Positions 8,840-16,967 of a stretch of 64,000 bases of DNA are shown here, in pieces. Origin of the DNA: Paenibacillus thalictri (lineage in GTDB: Bacteria > Bacillota > Bacilli > Paenibacillales > NBRC-103111); assembly GCF_004307995.1 (NCBI RefSeq), contig NZ_SIRE01000004.1:248001-312000 (forward strand), written 5' to 3'. The notes under the pieces are model-generated. The model worked only from the letters and a program-made list of their open reading frames with translations. It searched no databases and was not told the DNA's origin. Position 1 is the stretch's first letter. Each line of letters begins with the position of its first letter. A program made the translations under genes and the position numbers.

Positions 8840-10426
8840 TTATTTTTTCGTAATTTCCGGCACGTACAACATCTCGTCGGTTCGTGGCTTGAAGTTGATC
8901 GTCTTTTTAACGCCGTACAAGCCCTGCTCCGAATACAAGTAGATATGCGGACGCTCATCGGCGACGATTTTTTGAATGCGCTGATATTGAGCCGTCCGGT
9001 CTTTCGGATTCATGTTGACCAGCGCCGCCTTCAGCAGATCGTCGACTTCTTTATTGCTGTAATCAAGCTCCGTTTTCGCCTTCTCCGTGCGGTATACGTC
9101 AAGCGCCGTATCGGCATCGAACAGCGAGTTCCCGTAGGAAGCCAGGAACAACTCTTTGTTTTTGCCGGCAGCCCGCATTTCCGTAAATTTCGTCCGTTCC
9201 ATCAGCTCCAGGTTCACCTTGATGCCGACTTCGCCCAGCATCGCCTGAATCATCTCGGACACTTCTTTATCCTTCGTATAGACTCCGGTCGGCGAAGACA
9301 AGGTGATGGTCAAGCCGCTGCCGTAACCTGCTTCCTTCAGAAGCTGCTTGGCTTTTTCCGGGTCGTACAGGGAAGTGTTGAACAGTGACGGATCGGCGCC
9401 GAAGTTGCCCGGCGTAACGCGAGTGCGGGTCGGCGTCGCATAACCGCCAAGCACCGTATCGGCAAGCGCCTTTTTATTGATCGCCAGATCGATCGCTTCG
9501 CGCACTTTCGGGTCGGCCGTCGGCAGCCCTTTCGTATTGCGGACCGCAAGCAAGCCGACACGGTTGGAGGTCGCTTTGATCGCCTGCGTTTTATCCTGCG
9601 CATTAACGACATTGACCATATTGGACGGGACGTTGACGATCAGGTCCACCCCCCCGGCCAGCAATTCGTTGACACGGCTGGAGTCTTCGGGAATTTTGCG
9701 GAATACGACACGGTCCCAATCTTTAACCCGGCCTTCAAAATAGTTCTCATACGCTTCCAGCACAACGCGGTCGTCGCGCACCCATTCGACAAATTTGAAA
9801 GGCCCCGAGCCGACCGGTTTGGCAAGGAAGTTGTCGAAGCCGTTTTTCTCGATATAGGCCTTGGGTAGTATGCCCGAACCAATCCGGGACAAGCGGTTGA
9901 GCAGCGCGGGCTGCGGCCCGTCGGTCAATATTTGGAAGTTAGCGTCATCGATAATTTTCACTTCTTTAATCTGCTTGTAATTCGGGTTTTCCTTAAGCGC
10001 TTTATCTTTAGCCACCCGTTCCAGCGTATACTTCACGTCGGCGGACGTTAACGGATCGCCGTTATGAAAGGTAATGCCTTTTTTCAGCTTAAATTCCCAT
10101 GTCGTATCGTCGACCACCTTGTAGCTGTCCACGAGATCCGGCTTAATCTCCAGATCGGAGTTGCGTTTAAACAAGTAGCTGAACATATTGATGTGGATCG
10201 CTTCGGTCAAAATCGTATTGTGGTTGTGGATATCAAACGAAACCATATCCGTTGGCATTCCAATCGTCAGTATCCGGCTGCCCTTGTCGGCGGCCTTGTC
10301 CGGGGTGGCGGGCGAGGCACTTGGCGTTTCCGCAGGTTTGCCGCCGCTGCAGCCGGCGAGTACGACAATCGCGCAGATCAGCATCAGCAGGCTGCGCAGT
10401 CCTAATTTATTTTTCGTATGGAGCAA
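8840..10426 (-). CDS. Peptide ABC transporter substrate-binding lipoprotein (OppA/DppA family)
   Basis: 528 residues from a TTG at 10426 (RBS GGGGGA). The signal peptide ends in the lipobox LAGC with Cys26 as lipid anchor, followed by a Ser/Ala/Pro linker. MPTDMVSFDIHNHN, WEFKLKKGITFHNGDPLTSADVKYTLERV and LAINKKALADTVLGG are the SBP_bac_5 family signatures. It captures peptides outside the membrane for the importer. It directly follows the M20 amidohydrolase gene (13 bases). Ligand class cannot be told from sequence alone. Confidence 0.92.
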   Translation of the reverse strand: MLHTKNKLGLRSLLMLICAIVVLAGCSGGKPAETPSASPATPDKAADKGSRILTIGMPTDMVSFDIHNHNTILTEAIHINMFSYLFKRNSDLEIKPDLVDSYKVVDDTTWEFKLKKGITFHNGDPLTSADVKYTLERVAKDKALKENPNYKQIKEVKIIDDANFQILTDGPQPALLNRLSRIGSGILPKAYIEKNGFDNFLAKPVGSGPFKFVEWVRDDRVVLEAYENYFEGRVKDWDRVVFRKIPEDSSRVNELLAGGVDLIVNVPSNMVNVVNAQDKTQAIKATSNRVGLLAVRNTKGLPTADPKVREAIDLAINKKALADTVLGGYATPTRTRVTPGNFGADPSLFNTSLYDPEKAKQLLKEAGYGSGLTITLSSPTGVYTKDKEVSEMIQAMLGEVGIKVNLELMERTKFTEMRAAGKNKELFLASYGNSLFDADTALDVYRTEKAKTELDYSNKEVDDLLKAALVNMNPKDRTAQYQRIQKIVADERPHIYLYSEQGLYGVKKTINFKPRTDEMLYVPEITKK

Positions 10427-10438
10427 TGTAGTTCCCCC

Positions 10439-11617
10439 TTATTTAAAATATGATTGCAAGTAATTCAAAGCGCCTTGCGCCAGCATCGCCGACCCGATCG
10501 GGAGCGCTTCCTCGTCCAGATCGAACAGCGGATGATGCAGCGGATGCACGAACCCTTTCTCTTCGTTGCGCACGCCAAGCCGAAAAAACAGCCCTGGCAC
10601 CTGCTCCGCATAATAGGCAAAATCTTCCCCGCCCATCGAAGGCTTAAGCTGAAGCGGCGTGCTTCCAAGCACATCGCTGACGGTTTGCTCCAACAACGGG
10701 ATTAAAGCCGCATCGTTTACGACCGAAGGATAGCCGTTCCAATAATTCAGGCTGTAGCTGGCGCCAAAGCTATCGCATACGCCTTTGACGATCCTCTCGA
10801 CGAGGCCTGGAACGGCGGCTTGCGTCGCACGGTCCAACGTGCGCACCGTCGCCTCCAGTGTGACGGAAGGGGCGATCACGTTGCGCGTGTAACCTCCGGT
10901 TATTTTACCGATCGTTACGACAATCGGCGAAAGCGGGTCCGTCATCCGGCTGGCGATGTGCTGTAGGGCGGTAATGACCTGTGCGGTCACCGCGATAGCA
11001 TCGACCGTTTGATGCGGATGAGCCGCATGACCGCCTTTCCCGTGGATGACCAGATCGAACCGGTCCGAAAAAGCGGTGCAGGCGCCGGGGCATATGCCAA
11101 TTGTGCCAACCGTCAGGCTTGGGTACACGTGCAGACCGATAACCGCATCGACCTTGGGCTGCTCAAGCACCCCGTCCGCAACCATCGCTTTCGCCCCCGC
11201 CAAACCTTCTTCGGCCGGCTGGAAGATCAGCTTGACGCTGCCGCGGGCAATACCGCGCTCCTTTAGCAGCGCAGCGGCTCCAAGCAGCATCGTCGTATGT
11301 GCGTCGTGGCCGCATAGATGGGCTTTGCCGGGAACTTGCGAAGCGTAACCGGCGGTTTTCTCATCCTGAATCGGCAGCGCGTCCATATCGGCTCGCAGCA
11401 TGACCGTCGGGCCATCCTCATTTCCTCTTATCAGTGCTACAACACCGGTTTTGGCAATGGTGTGAATCTCGCTTATGCCCATTGCATGCAGTCTCTCTTT
11501 GACGAATGCGCTCGTCCGATGTTCTTCGAATCCGAGCTCCGGATGCCGATGAAGGTCTCTCCGCCATTCGATCAGCTGCTCCTTCAGCCGTCCGGCTTTT
11601 GACAAAAGGCTTTCCAA
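10439..11617 (-). CDS. M20 family metal-dependent amidohydrolase (N-acyl-amino-acid / peptide deacylase)
   Basis: 392 residues from a TTG at 11617, chosen because GGGGG lies 7 bases upstream and because family members begin close to WRRDLHRHPELGFEE. The open frame extends to 11692, but the only other starts (TTG, ATG 11680, ATG 11665) lie in or next to the promoter and lack an RBS. Metal and catalytic motifs: RADMDALPI, CGHDAHTTMLLGAA, PAEEG, and GGEDFAYY. Homologues remove acyl groups from amino acids (hippurate hydrolase, N-acetyl-diaminopimelate deacetylase, aminoacylase). First gene of the peptide-uptake operon, so it likely acts on imported N-acylated substrates. Confidence 0.88.
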   Translation of the reverse strand: MESLLSKAGRLKEQLIEWRRDLHRHPELGFEEHRTSAFVKERLHAMGISEIHTIAKTGVVALIRGNEDGPTVMLRADMDALPIQDEKTAGYASQVPGKAHLCGHDAHTTMLLGAAALLKERGIARGSVKLIFQPAEEGLAGAKAMVADGVLEQPKVDAVIGLHVYPSLTVGTIGICPGACTAFSDRFDLVIHGKGGHAAHPHQTVDAIAVTAQVITALQHIASRMTDPLSPIVVTIGKITGGYTRNVIAPSVTLEATVRTLDRATQAAVPGLVERIVKGVCDSFGASYSLNYWNGYPSVVNDAALIPLLEQTVSDVLGSTPLQLKPSMGGEDFAYYAEQVPGLFFRLGVRNEEKGFVHPLHHPLFDLDEEALPIGSAMLAQGALNYLQSYFK

Positions 11618-11693
11618 ACTTACGCCCCCCTGCTGATAAAGTGTATCACCGGTTGATGAAATCATCTTAAAATGGTTCATTTCATGCGGCAAC

Positions 11694-11710
11694 TGTCAAT
11701 AATTTACCGC
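11694..11710 (-). promoter_or_regulatory. Promoter/operator of the peptide-uptake operon
   Basis: Minus strand reads GCGGTAAATTATTGACA, ending in a consensus -35 box. It is identical over 17 bases to the site upstream of the AraC regulator gene at 14821-14837. A good -10 is not obvious, which fits an activator-dependent promoter. Confidence 0.55.
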
Positions 11711-11772
11711 TACCCAGCCGTCGCCGCATCATTGCACAAAACCGCCATTTCTTTAGGCTTCAAGCGGTCCGA

Positions 11773-11818
11773 CCGTCATTTTTTTCACATGAAAAATCGG
11801 GCAGAAAAAAAATGACGG
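11773..11818. terminator. Bidirectional hairpin, CCGTCATTTTTTT / AAAAAAATGACGG
   Basis: 13-base perfect arms at 11773-11785 and 11806-11818 around a 20-base loop. It resembles the ggt terminator in sequence. It lies between the AraC regulator terminator and the operon promoter; what it terminates is not clear. Confidence 0.5.
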
Positions 11819-12084
11819 AAGGCTGTGCAGCCCGTTGCAGCGGGATTCGGGGCCAGCGCCTCAATGTTGTCAGGATTAGCGATAAATGGCTGGTATTCAA
11901 ATCGCGTATAGGTTGCGTTAGCGCAATCATATCGGGTTCATATAGTAAACCGAAAACATAACATGCTTGAAGGCAGCAAATGAAGCGATTAAACTAGATT
12001 AAAGTTGGTCTTGGCTAACTGTCTGTAACGGGCATCCTCGTCGCTATGGTTAGCCTTATGCGTACGAACGTCACGTTCCAACGC

Positions 12085-12267
12085 TAACGGACAGGCGCGC
12101 CGCTATTTGGCCAAGAAATCGAGGTTTGCTTCTTTGACGGACAGGAGAGCCTTTATTTACCCAAAAAACAGGAAAAACCGCGATAGTAGGCCGAATAAGA
12201 GCGCTGGTGTCCGTCCCATTGAGCAAACCTCAGATTGGGTTTATATAGCTGCGCTGATGTCCGTTAG
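12085..12267. repeat. 183-bp palindromic element of four 50-bp ACGGACA units
   Basis: Units start with ACGGACA at 12087 and 12137 on the plus strand, and at 12265 and 12215 on the minus strand, each pair exactly 50 bases apart. The ends are 9-base inverted repeats TAACGGACA / TGTCCGTTA. The outer pair share GAGGTTTGCT, the inner pair share GGTTTTTCCTGTTTTTTGGG in opposite orientation. No gene is credible in 11819-12404; the rest of that stretch shows nothing I recognise. Confidence 0.7.
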
Positions 12268-12404
12268 AATGGGCTTCTACCCCGTTGGAGGATGCACAAT
12301 GATTCGACAATCTCACTCAGAACGAAACTCCACTCGGACACCGGAAAATTCCCTCCCATGCTTCCCCTCCCCGGAACCGATTTGTCAGGAAACCCGCGTG
12401 CAGC

Positions 12405-12429
12405 AAAAAGGACGGTCCGTTGACCGTCC
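12405..12429 (-). terminator. Rho-independent terminator of the AraC regulator gene
   Basis: Minus strand GGACGGTC, loop AACG, GACCGTCC, then TTTTT. It lies 38 bases past the stop codon of the 12468-14759 gene. Confidence 0.85.
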
Positions 12430-12467
12430 CAGACTGCCGATGCAGTCCCCTTAGACTTTGCCGCGCG

Positions 12468-14759
12468 TTAATTTTTATGCTGCACCCGGTAATTGGCGGG
12501 GGTCGTGCCGGTCACATTTTTGAACACGCGCCCGAATGTTCTTTCCGTATACCCCACCGCTTCGGCGATTTCGAATACCGACAGTTGGGTGGTGAGCAGC
12601 AGCTGTTTTGCTTTTTCTATTTTCAGATTGGCGGTGAACTGCACGAAGCTTTGCCCGCTCAATTTCTTGAACAACCGGCTTAAATACGAAGGATTGAGGC
12701 CGAACTGCTCAGCAACCGAAGTTAATGAATGCGTCTGCGTAACCGTTTCGTATAAATATTCTTTCACCGCTTCGATCGTCTGACGCCCTTTATTTTCATT
12801 CATCAGATCCATCGTTTTAAACACTTCGGGGAAAAACTCGCCCCTGAACCACTGCAGCAGATCCTCCATCGTATCCCAGCAGGGCGGGGATGCGACCTCC
12901 CATTTCACTTGAAGCGATGCGCCGTCCGACACCTCATCCACAACGCGAAGGATGGAAAGATATAACGCATACGCCGTCTTGATCACTGTAGGGGCGTTGA
13001 CGCGGGCATCCAGCATTTGGCGGAACATCTCGCCGAAGATGCCGAGACATTCTTCCTGATTGTTCATCTTCAATTCCTTAAGCAAGGAGCTTTCCAGCTC
13101 ATAGGGGTATGTGTAAATGAATTTCTGGTTAATGTCTCCCGTTGTAATAATCCGGCCCAATCCCAACACCAGCCGCTCGCGCAGGCATTCGCAGGATTGG
13201 CTGTACGTGTGGTGAATGCCCTCCCTTAAGGTGTAAGTATCACCGATCCCTATGGAAACGGATAACTTCAAATAATTGTCCACCGCATTTTGCACAGATT
13301 CCGCCACCAGCACCGTCACTCCGGTCAGCTGGCGTTCCCTCGCATGCAGCGGTGCGCTGCACAAAACGATAACATGCTTCATATCCAGCGACGGCAGGAC
13401 AAAGCCGTCGAGATGATTCTGCCGCAATATCTCTTCGCATAGGTTGGAGATCGCAAATAACTGCAGCGACGGCTCGTCCTGATTGAAATTCGATTCCGAT
13501 ATCTCGGGTTCGGGTTCAACAACCAGCGTCCAATACTTATTTCGCTCATCGAGCCCTTGCTCCTGAATGAACGCGGCCAGATGCTCCGGCGCCGACTGCG
13601 CGTAAGAGCCGTGCAGCAGCCGGAACAGCGCCAATTCCTTGACCGAGACGCTCATCTTCCCGCTGCGCTCCTGCAGTTGCCTAAGCTCGGCTTCCGTTTG
13701 CCGGTGGCCTTCCCTCAGCAGCTCCCACTCGTCCGGGAACCTGCCGTGCTCGGCAAGCTCATCTTGCCCGATCGTACGGCGGATGCCTCGAATTAACCGT
13801 ACAACGGGCGTGTACATATAAAAATAACCGGGAGGCAGAACAACAAGCGCCACCACCGCCACCGTAAACAGCAAAAACGCAGTGAACCGGAAAATATCAT
13901 CTTTATATGAAAAAAAATCGCGGCTTGGGAAGCGCAGCGCCGTCACCCATTCCGTCGAAGAGGATCGGCTGAACGCCGTAAACGTGTCGGTGGAACGTTC
14001 CATGATATATCCGGTACGGTTGGGCGCATCCAATATATCTTTAAGCATCCGCTGCTTGTCGGAATCCAGAAATTTGCCAAGCATCGATTTATTTTCCGAG
14101 GAAATGACTTTGCCCGATTCGCTGATGACCAGCGCTTCATGCGGAATATCGGCCTTGCTGGCCTTAATGATATTATTTATCGCCCGTTCCCGGATGTGAA
14201 CCGCCAAATACGCTTGTGGAAAATTCGACTGTACCGGCAGCGGTTGAAAAAAGGAAATGACGTCTTCGCTGGACTGCTGCTTCGTATACATCCACAGCGG
14301 CTTGCGCAGCGCCTCCACCGTCTGGTACAAGCGGACCGTCTCATCCGAGATCGCCGAAGCCGTTATAATCCCGTTGGTGCTCGATATAAGCAAGTTCGAA
14401 ACGGGCAAATACAAGTCGGCGCTGTATATGTTTTTGACGTTTTTCGAATACGTGATCAGCTTGTGCTGAATTTGCTGCACACTGCTGCTTTGCTGTTCCA
14501 TATCTTTAGCGTAAATCGCCTGCAATACTTCCTGATCCATAAGCAGGCTGGAAGCGCTTTTGACGACGCTTTCCAGCTCACCGTCCAATTGAGTGGTGAT
14601 CAGCTCGGCTATTTTCACCTGATCTCCGATATGGTCGCGGTCGAAAGCCCCGGTTACAAACCGGAAACTCGATAAGCTGATAATTAAAGCCGCAGCCACC
14701 ACGGCGACGAGGGACACAAGGACGTTCTTCATGAAATACCGCCCGACAAACAACCTCAA
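12468..14759 (-). CDS. Membrane-bound AraC-family regulator with extracytoplasmic sensor (YesS type)
   Basis: 763 residues from a TTG at 14759 (GGGGAGG 8 bases upstream). A first membrane helix (about 10-33), an extracytoplasmic sensing region, a second helix near 288-312 (FTAFLLFTVAVVALVVLPPG), a cytoplasmic linker and a C-terminal pair of helix-turn-helix units (SVAEQFGLNPSYLSRLFKK; SVFEIAEAVGYTERTFGRVF). Known relatives sense extracellular nutrients and activate adjacent uptake operons. It is immediately upstream of the peptide-uptake operon and shares a promoter motif with it, so control of that operon is inferred. Confidence 0.88.
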   Translation of the reverse strand: MRLFVGRYFMKNVLVSLVAVVAAALIISLSSFRFVTGAFDRDHIGDQVKIAELITTQLDGELESVVKSASSLLMDQEVLQAIYAKDMEQQSSSVQQIQHKLITYSKNVKNIYSADLYLPVSNLLISSTNGIITASAISDETVRLYQTVEALRKPLWMYTKQQSSEDVISFFQPLPVQSNFPQAYLAVHIRERAINNIIKASKADIPHEALVISESGKVISSENKSMLGKFLDSDKQRMLKDILDAPNRTGYIMERSTDTFTAFSRSSSTEWVTALRFPSRDFFSYKDDIFRFTAFLLFTVAVVALVVLPPGYFYMYTPVVRLIRGIRRTIGQDELAEHGRFPDEWELLREGHRQTEAELRQLQERSGKMSVSVKELALFRLLHGSYAQSAPEHLAAFIQEQGLDERNKYWTLVVEPEPEISESNFNQDEPSLQLFAISNLCEEILRQNHLDGFVLPSLDMKHVIVLCSAPLHARERQLTGVTVLVAESVQNAVDNYLKLSVSIGIGDTYTLREGIHHTYSQSCECLRERLVLGLGRIITTGDINQKFIYTYPYELESSLLKELKMNNQEECLGIFGEMFRQMLDARVNAPTVIKTAYALYLSILRVVDEVSDGASLQVKWEVASPPCWDTMEDLLQWFRGEFFPEVFKTMDLMNENKGRQTIEAVKEYLYETVTQTHSLTSVAEQFGLNPSYLSRLFKKLSGQSFVQFTANLKIEKAKQLLLTTQLSVFEIAEAVGYTERTFGRVFKNVTGTTPANYRVQHKN

Positions 14760-14820
14760 CGTTATGTCCTCCCCGTCATTTTTAACCTATTGTATCATTA
14801 AAAATGAGGGCGGATTCAAT

Positions 14821-14837
14821 TGTCAATAATTTACCGC
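14821..14837 (-). promoter_or_regulatory. Promoter/operator of the AraC regulator gene
   Basis: Minus strand GCGGTAAATTATTGACA ends in a -35 TTGACA; an AT-rich TTTTAA follows at 17 bases. The motif is identical to that at 11694-11710. Further upstream, 14941-14960 holds a direct repeat of ACGGTAC spaced 13 bases, a possible activator site. Confidence 0.5.
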
Positions 14838-14982
14838 CTTCCCCGCTTATCCGCCGGTACAAGAAGCCCGCAGCACCAAGGGTGCCGCCACGCCGAACCG
14901 CCATTTTTTGATTCCATAAAAACGGTAGCGGCAAAAATTTACGGTACGTTCTGACGGTACATTTATTGCGTATCCACGGCAA

Positions 14983-16887
14983 ATCGAGTAGGAGGCCACC
15001 CATTAGTTGAGTAGCCGACCTCTCACACCACCGTACGTACCGTTCGGTATACGGCGGTTCAACCGTTTGAGTGCAATTGACGGAGACGCTCGTACTGGGC
15101 AGGGAAGTCATAATACCCTGCCTGTGCGAGCTTTTCGTTTGTAACAGAGCGATGCAGTATCGCACTACCGGCTATACGCCAGTACCCGAGCCTTGTATTT
15201 CCCCATTGGTAGGCCTGCCATTCCGGTACTCCCAGCTTCCGCAGGTTCTGCACCTTCGTTCTCGGCTTCTTCCACTGCTTCCAGATGTACATGCGCATTC
15301 GTCTTCGCAACCATTCGTTCCAGCTTTGCAGGATTCGCTTCATGTCGGCTATGTAGAAATAGCCGATCCAGCCGCGAATGTAGAATTTCACCTTTTCCAT
15401 GACCTGCCGTGCATTCCTGCCTTGACTTCGACTCGTTAGCTCTTTCAGCTTCTTCTTTGCCTTGGCTAGGGATTGACGATGTACGCGTACGTATACGCCC
15501 TTTCCGTTCTTCCCCAAAGCGAATCCGAGAAATTTGAAGTGTTTCTGCGCCACGACACTGACTACCTTGCTCTTCTGCGTGTTCATTTGGAGTTTTAGCC
15601 GATTTTCCAAATAGGTTCGACTGGATTCCAGAAGCCGCATGGCTGCGCGCTTGCTCTTCGCCAGCACCACGATGTCATCCGCATAGCGGATGATCGTCAC
15701 GCCTCGGCTTTTCATCTCCTGGTCGAATTCATTCAGATAGATGTTGGCCAAAAGCGGAGACAACGGTCCGCCCTGAGGCGAGCCTTCTTCCGTTGCCCGG
15801 CGCACTCCGTTTTCCACGACTCCGCTTTTCAGATATTTCTTAATCAGGTCGATGACGCGTTTATCCTGGATTTGTTGGCGCAAGAGATTCAGCAGCAGCT
15901 CGTGGTTCAACGTGTCAAAATATTTCGAAAGGTCGATTTCGACCGCATGGGCGTATCCTTTCTCCGCATACGATTTTACTTTTCGGATCGCTTGTTGCGC
16001 ACTTCGCCCCGGGCGGTAGCCGTAGCTTCCGTCCGAGAAGAGCGGTTCGTACAACGGTTGCAGTTGCTGAGCGATCGCTTGCTGGATCACCCGATCCACT
16101 ACGGTCGGGATGCCCAGCTTTCGCACGCCGCTTCCATCTGGTTTGGGGATTTCCTTGCGCCGTACCGGACTGGGCTTGTATTTTCCATCCCGGATACTTT
16201 TCAGGAGTTCGTCTCTGTTTTCCCGCAGCCACGGCAGCACCGCTTCGACGGTCATCCCATCGATTCCGGGCGCTCCATGGTTGCGCTTGACCTGCTTGTA
16301 CGCTCGGTTTAGATTATCTCTGTCCAGTATGCGTTCCATCAGGTCGATTGCACCGTCTCTTTCTCTTCCTTTCCGAGTTTCGATGCTCCGCGCTCCTGCA
16401 TACTCTTCACGTTCCACGCTATCCCTTTGCCGGCAGCCCTTTCGGTATTCTGCTTTCATCGCATCGACTCTCCTTTCAGTCCGTACTCGAGACTTACGAT
16501 TGTTCAGCCCTTCCGCTCGCCGCTGTCGCGGCTCGCGTACTATGGCGTCTGCTGACTTCTCACAGCAAGCTTTACTCCGTCTTTCGGATTTTTTTTCCCC
16601 TACTCCACGTCTGTGAGACCTCCCCGGGTAAGAGCGATAACTTTCCCCTCATCCATCCGCCACATCTACATGATGAGGTTCGGGCAGTATTGGACTTTAC
16701 TTTGGTTTGCAAGCTCGTCCGTCTCACCATGCCTTATATGTGATTTCTGTTCGTCAGACCGAGGGTTTGCCTCCGGCTTCCTTCAGATTCGGCCTCGCGA
16801 CCGACACCCTTGCCTTCAGCTAACAGTTCCTACTGCCAAGCCTGTAGTGGACTTTCACCACCTAGTTATCGCCCATGCCGGGCGCAC
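14983..16887 (-). mobile_element. Group II intron (probably class C) inserted at the glnS terminator
   Basis: On the minus strand the element begins GTGCGCCCGGCATGGG at 16887, a standard group II 5' end, and ends CCTACTCGAT at 14983. Domain V is visible at about 15018-15060 (CCGTACGTACC/GGTATACGG stem) and domain VI follows with the AACTAATGGG segment around the expected branch A. The 5' RNA domains occupy 16460-16887 and contain no other gene. It sits directly after a terminator stem-loop in its T-tract, which is the usual target of class C introns. The single ORF is intact, so the element may be mobile. Confidence 0.88.
15059..16459 (-). CDS. ltrA: Group II intron reverse transcriptase/maturase
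   Basis: 466 residues, full length. N-terminal RT-0/RT-1 region (AYKQVKRNHGAPGIDGMTVE), RT blocks including GYRPGRSAQQAI and SPQGGPLSPLLANIYLNEFD, catalytic YADD (IIRYADDIVVLAKS), thumb, and the maturase-specific X domain ending AYQWGNTRLGYWRI. No HNH endonuclease domain follows, as is usual for class C introns. Function: splicing cofactor and reverse transcriptase for intron retrohoming. The coding frame has no disruptions. Confidence 0.95.
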   Translation of the reverse strand: MKAEYRKGCRQRDSVEREEYAGARSIETRKGRERDGAIDLMERILDRDNLNRAYKQVKRNHGAPGIDGMTVEAVLPWLRENRDELLKSIRDGKYKPSPVRRKEIPKPDGSGVRKLGIPTVVDRVIQQAIAQQLQPLYEPLFSDGSYGYRPGRSAQQAIRKVKSYAEKGYAHAVEIDLSKYFDTLNHELLLNLLRQQIQDKRVIDLIKKYLKSGVVENGVRRATEEGSPQGGPLSPLLANIYLNEFDQEMKSRGVTIIRYADDIVVLAKSKRAAMRLLESSRTYLENRLKLQMNTQKSKVVSVVAQKHFKFLGFALGKNGKGVYVRVHRQSLAKAKKKLKELTSRSQGRNARQVMEKVKFYIRGWIGYFYIADMKRILQSWNEWLRRRMRMYIWKQWKKPRTKVQNLRKLGVPEWQAYQWGNTRLGYWRIAGSAILHRSVTNEKLAQAGYYDFPAQYERLRQLHSNG

Positions 16888-16930
16888 AAACAAACGGGAC
16901 CGGCCAAGACCTTCCGGTCCAGCCAATCCC
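16888..16930 (-). terminator. glnS terminator, split from its T-tract by the intron
   Basis: Minus strand GGGATTGGCTGGACC pairs with the GGTC, GCC and TCCC complements across a short loop (16896-16930), followed by CGTTTGTTT up to the intron boundary. Downstream of the intron the sequence resumes with TTGCCG. The stem stays next to several Ts, so termination is probably retained. Confidence 0.7.
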
Positions 16931-16967
16931 GTTGTGCAGCGCTAATCGCGCGCATATCCGCGTATAT

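Noticed and set aside
12107..12454. 115-codon open frame on the plus strand
   Set aside because: Runs across the palindromic repeat and the AraC-gene terminator; no RBS or domain.
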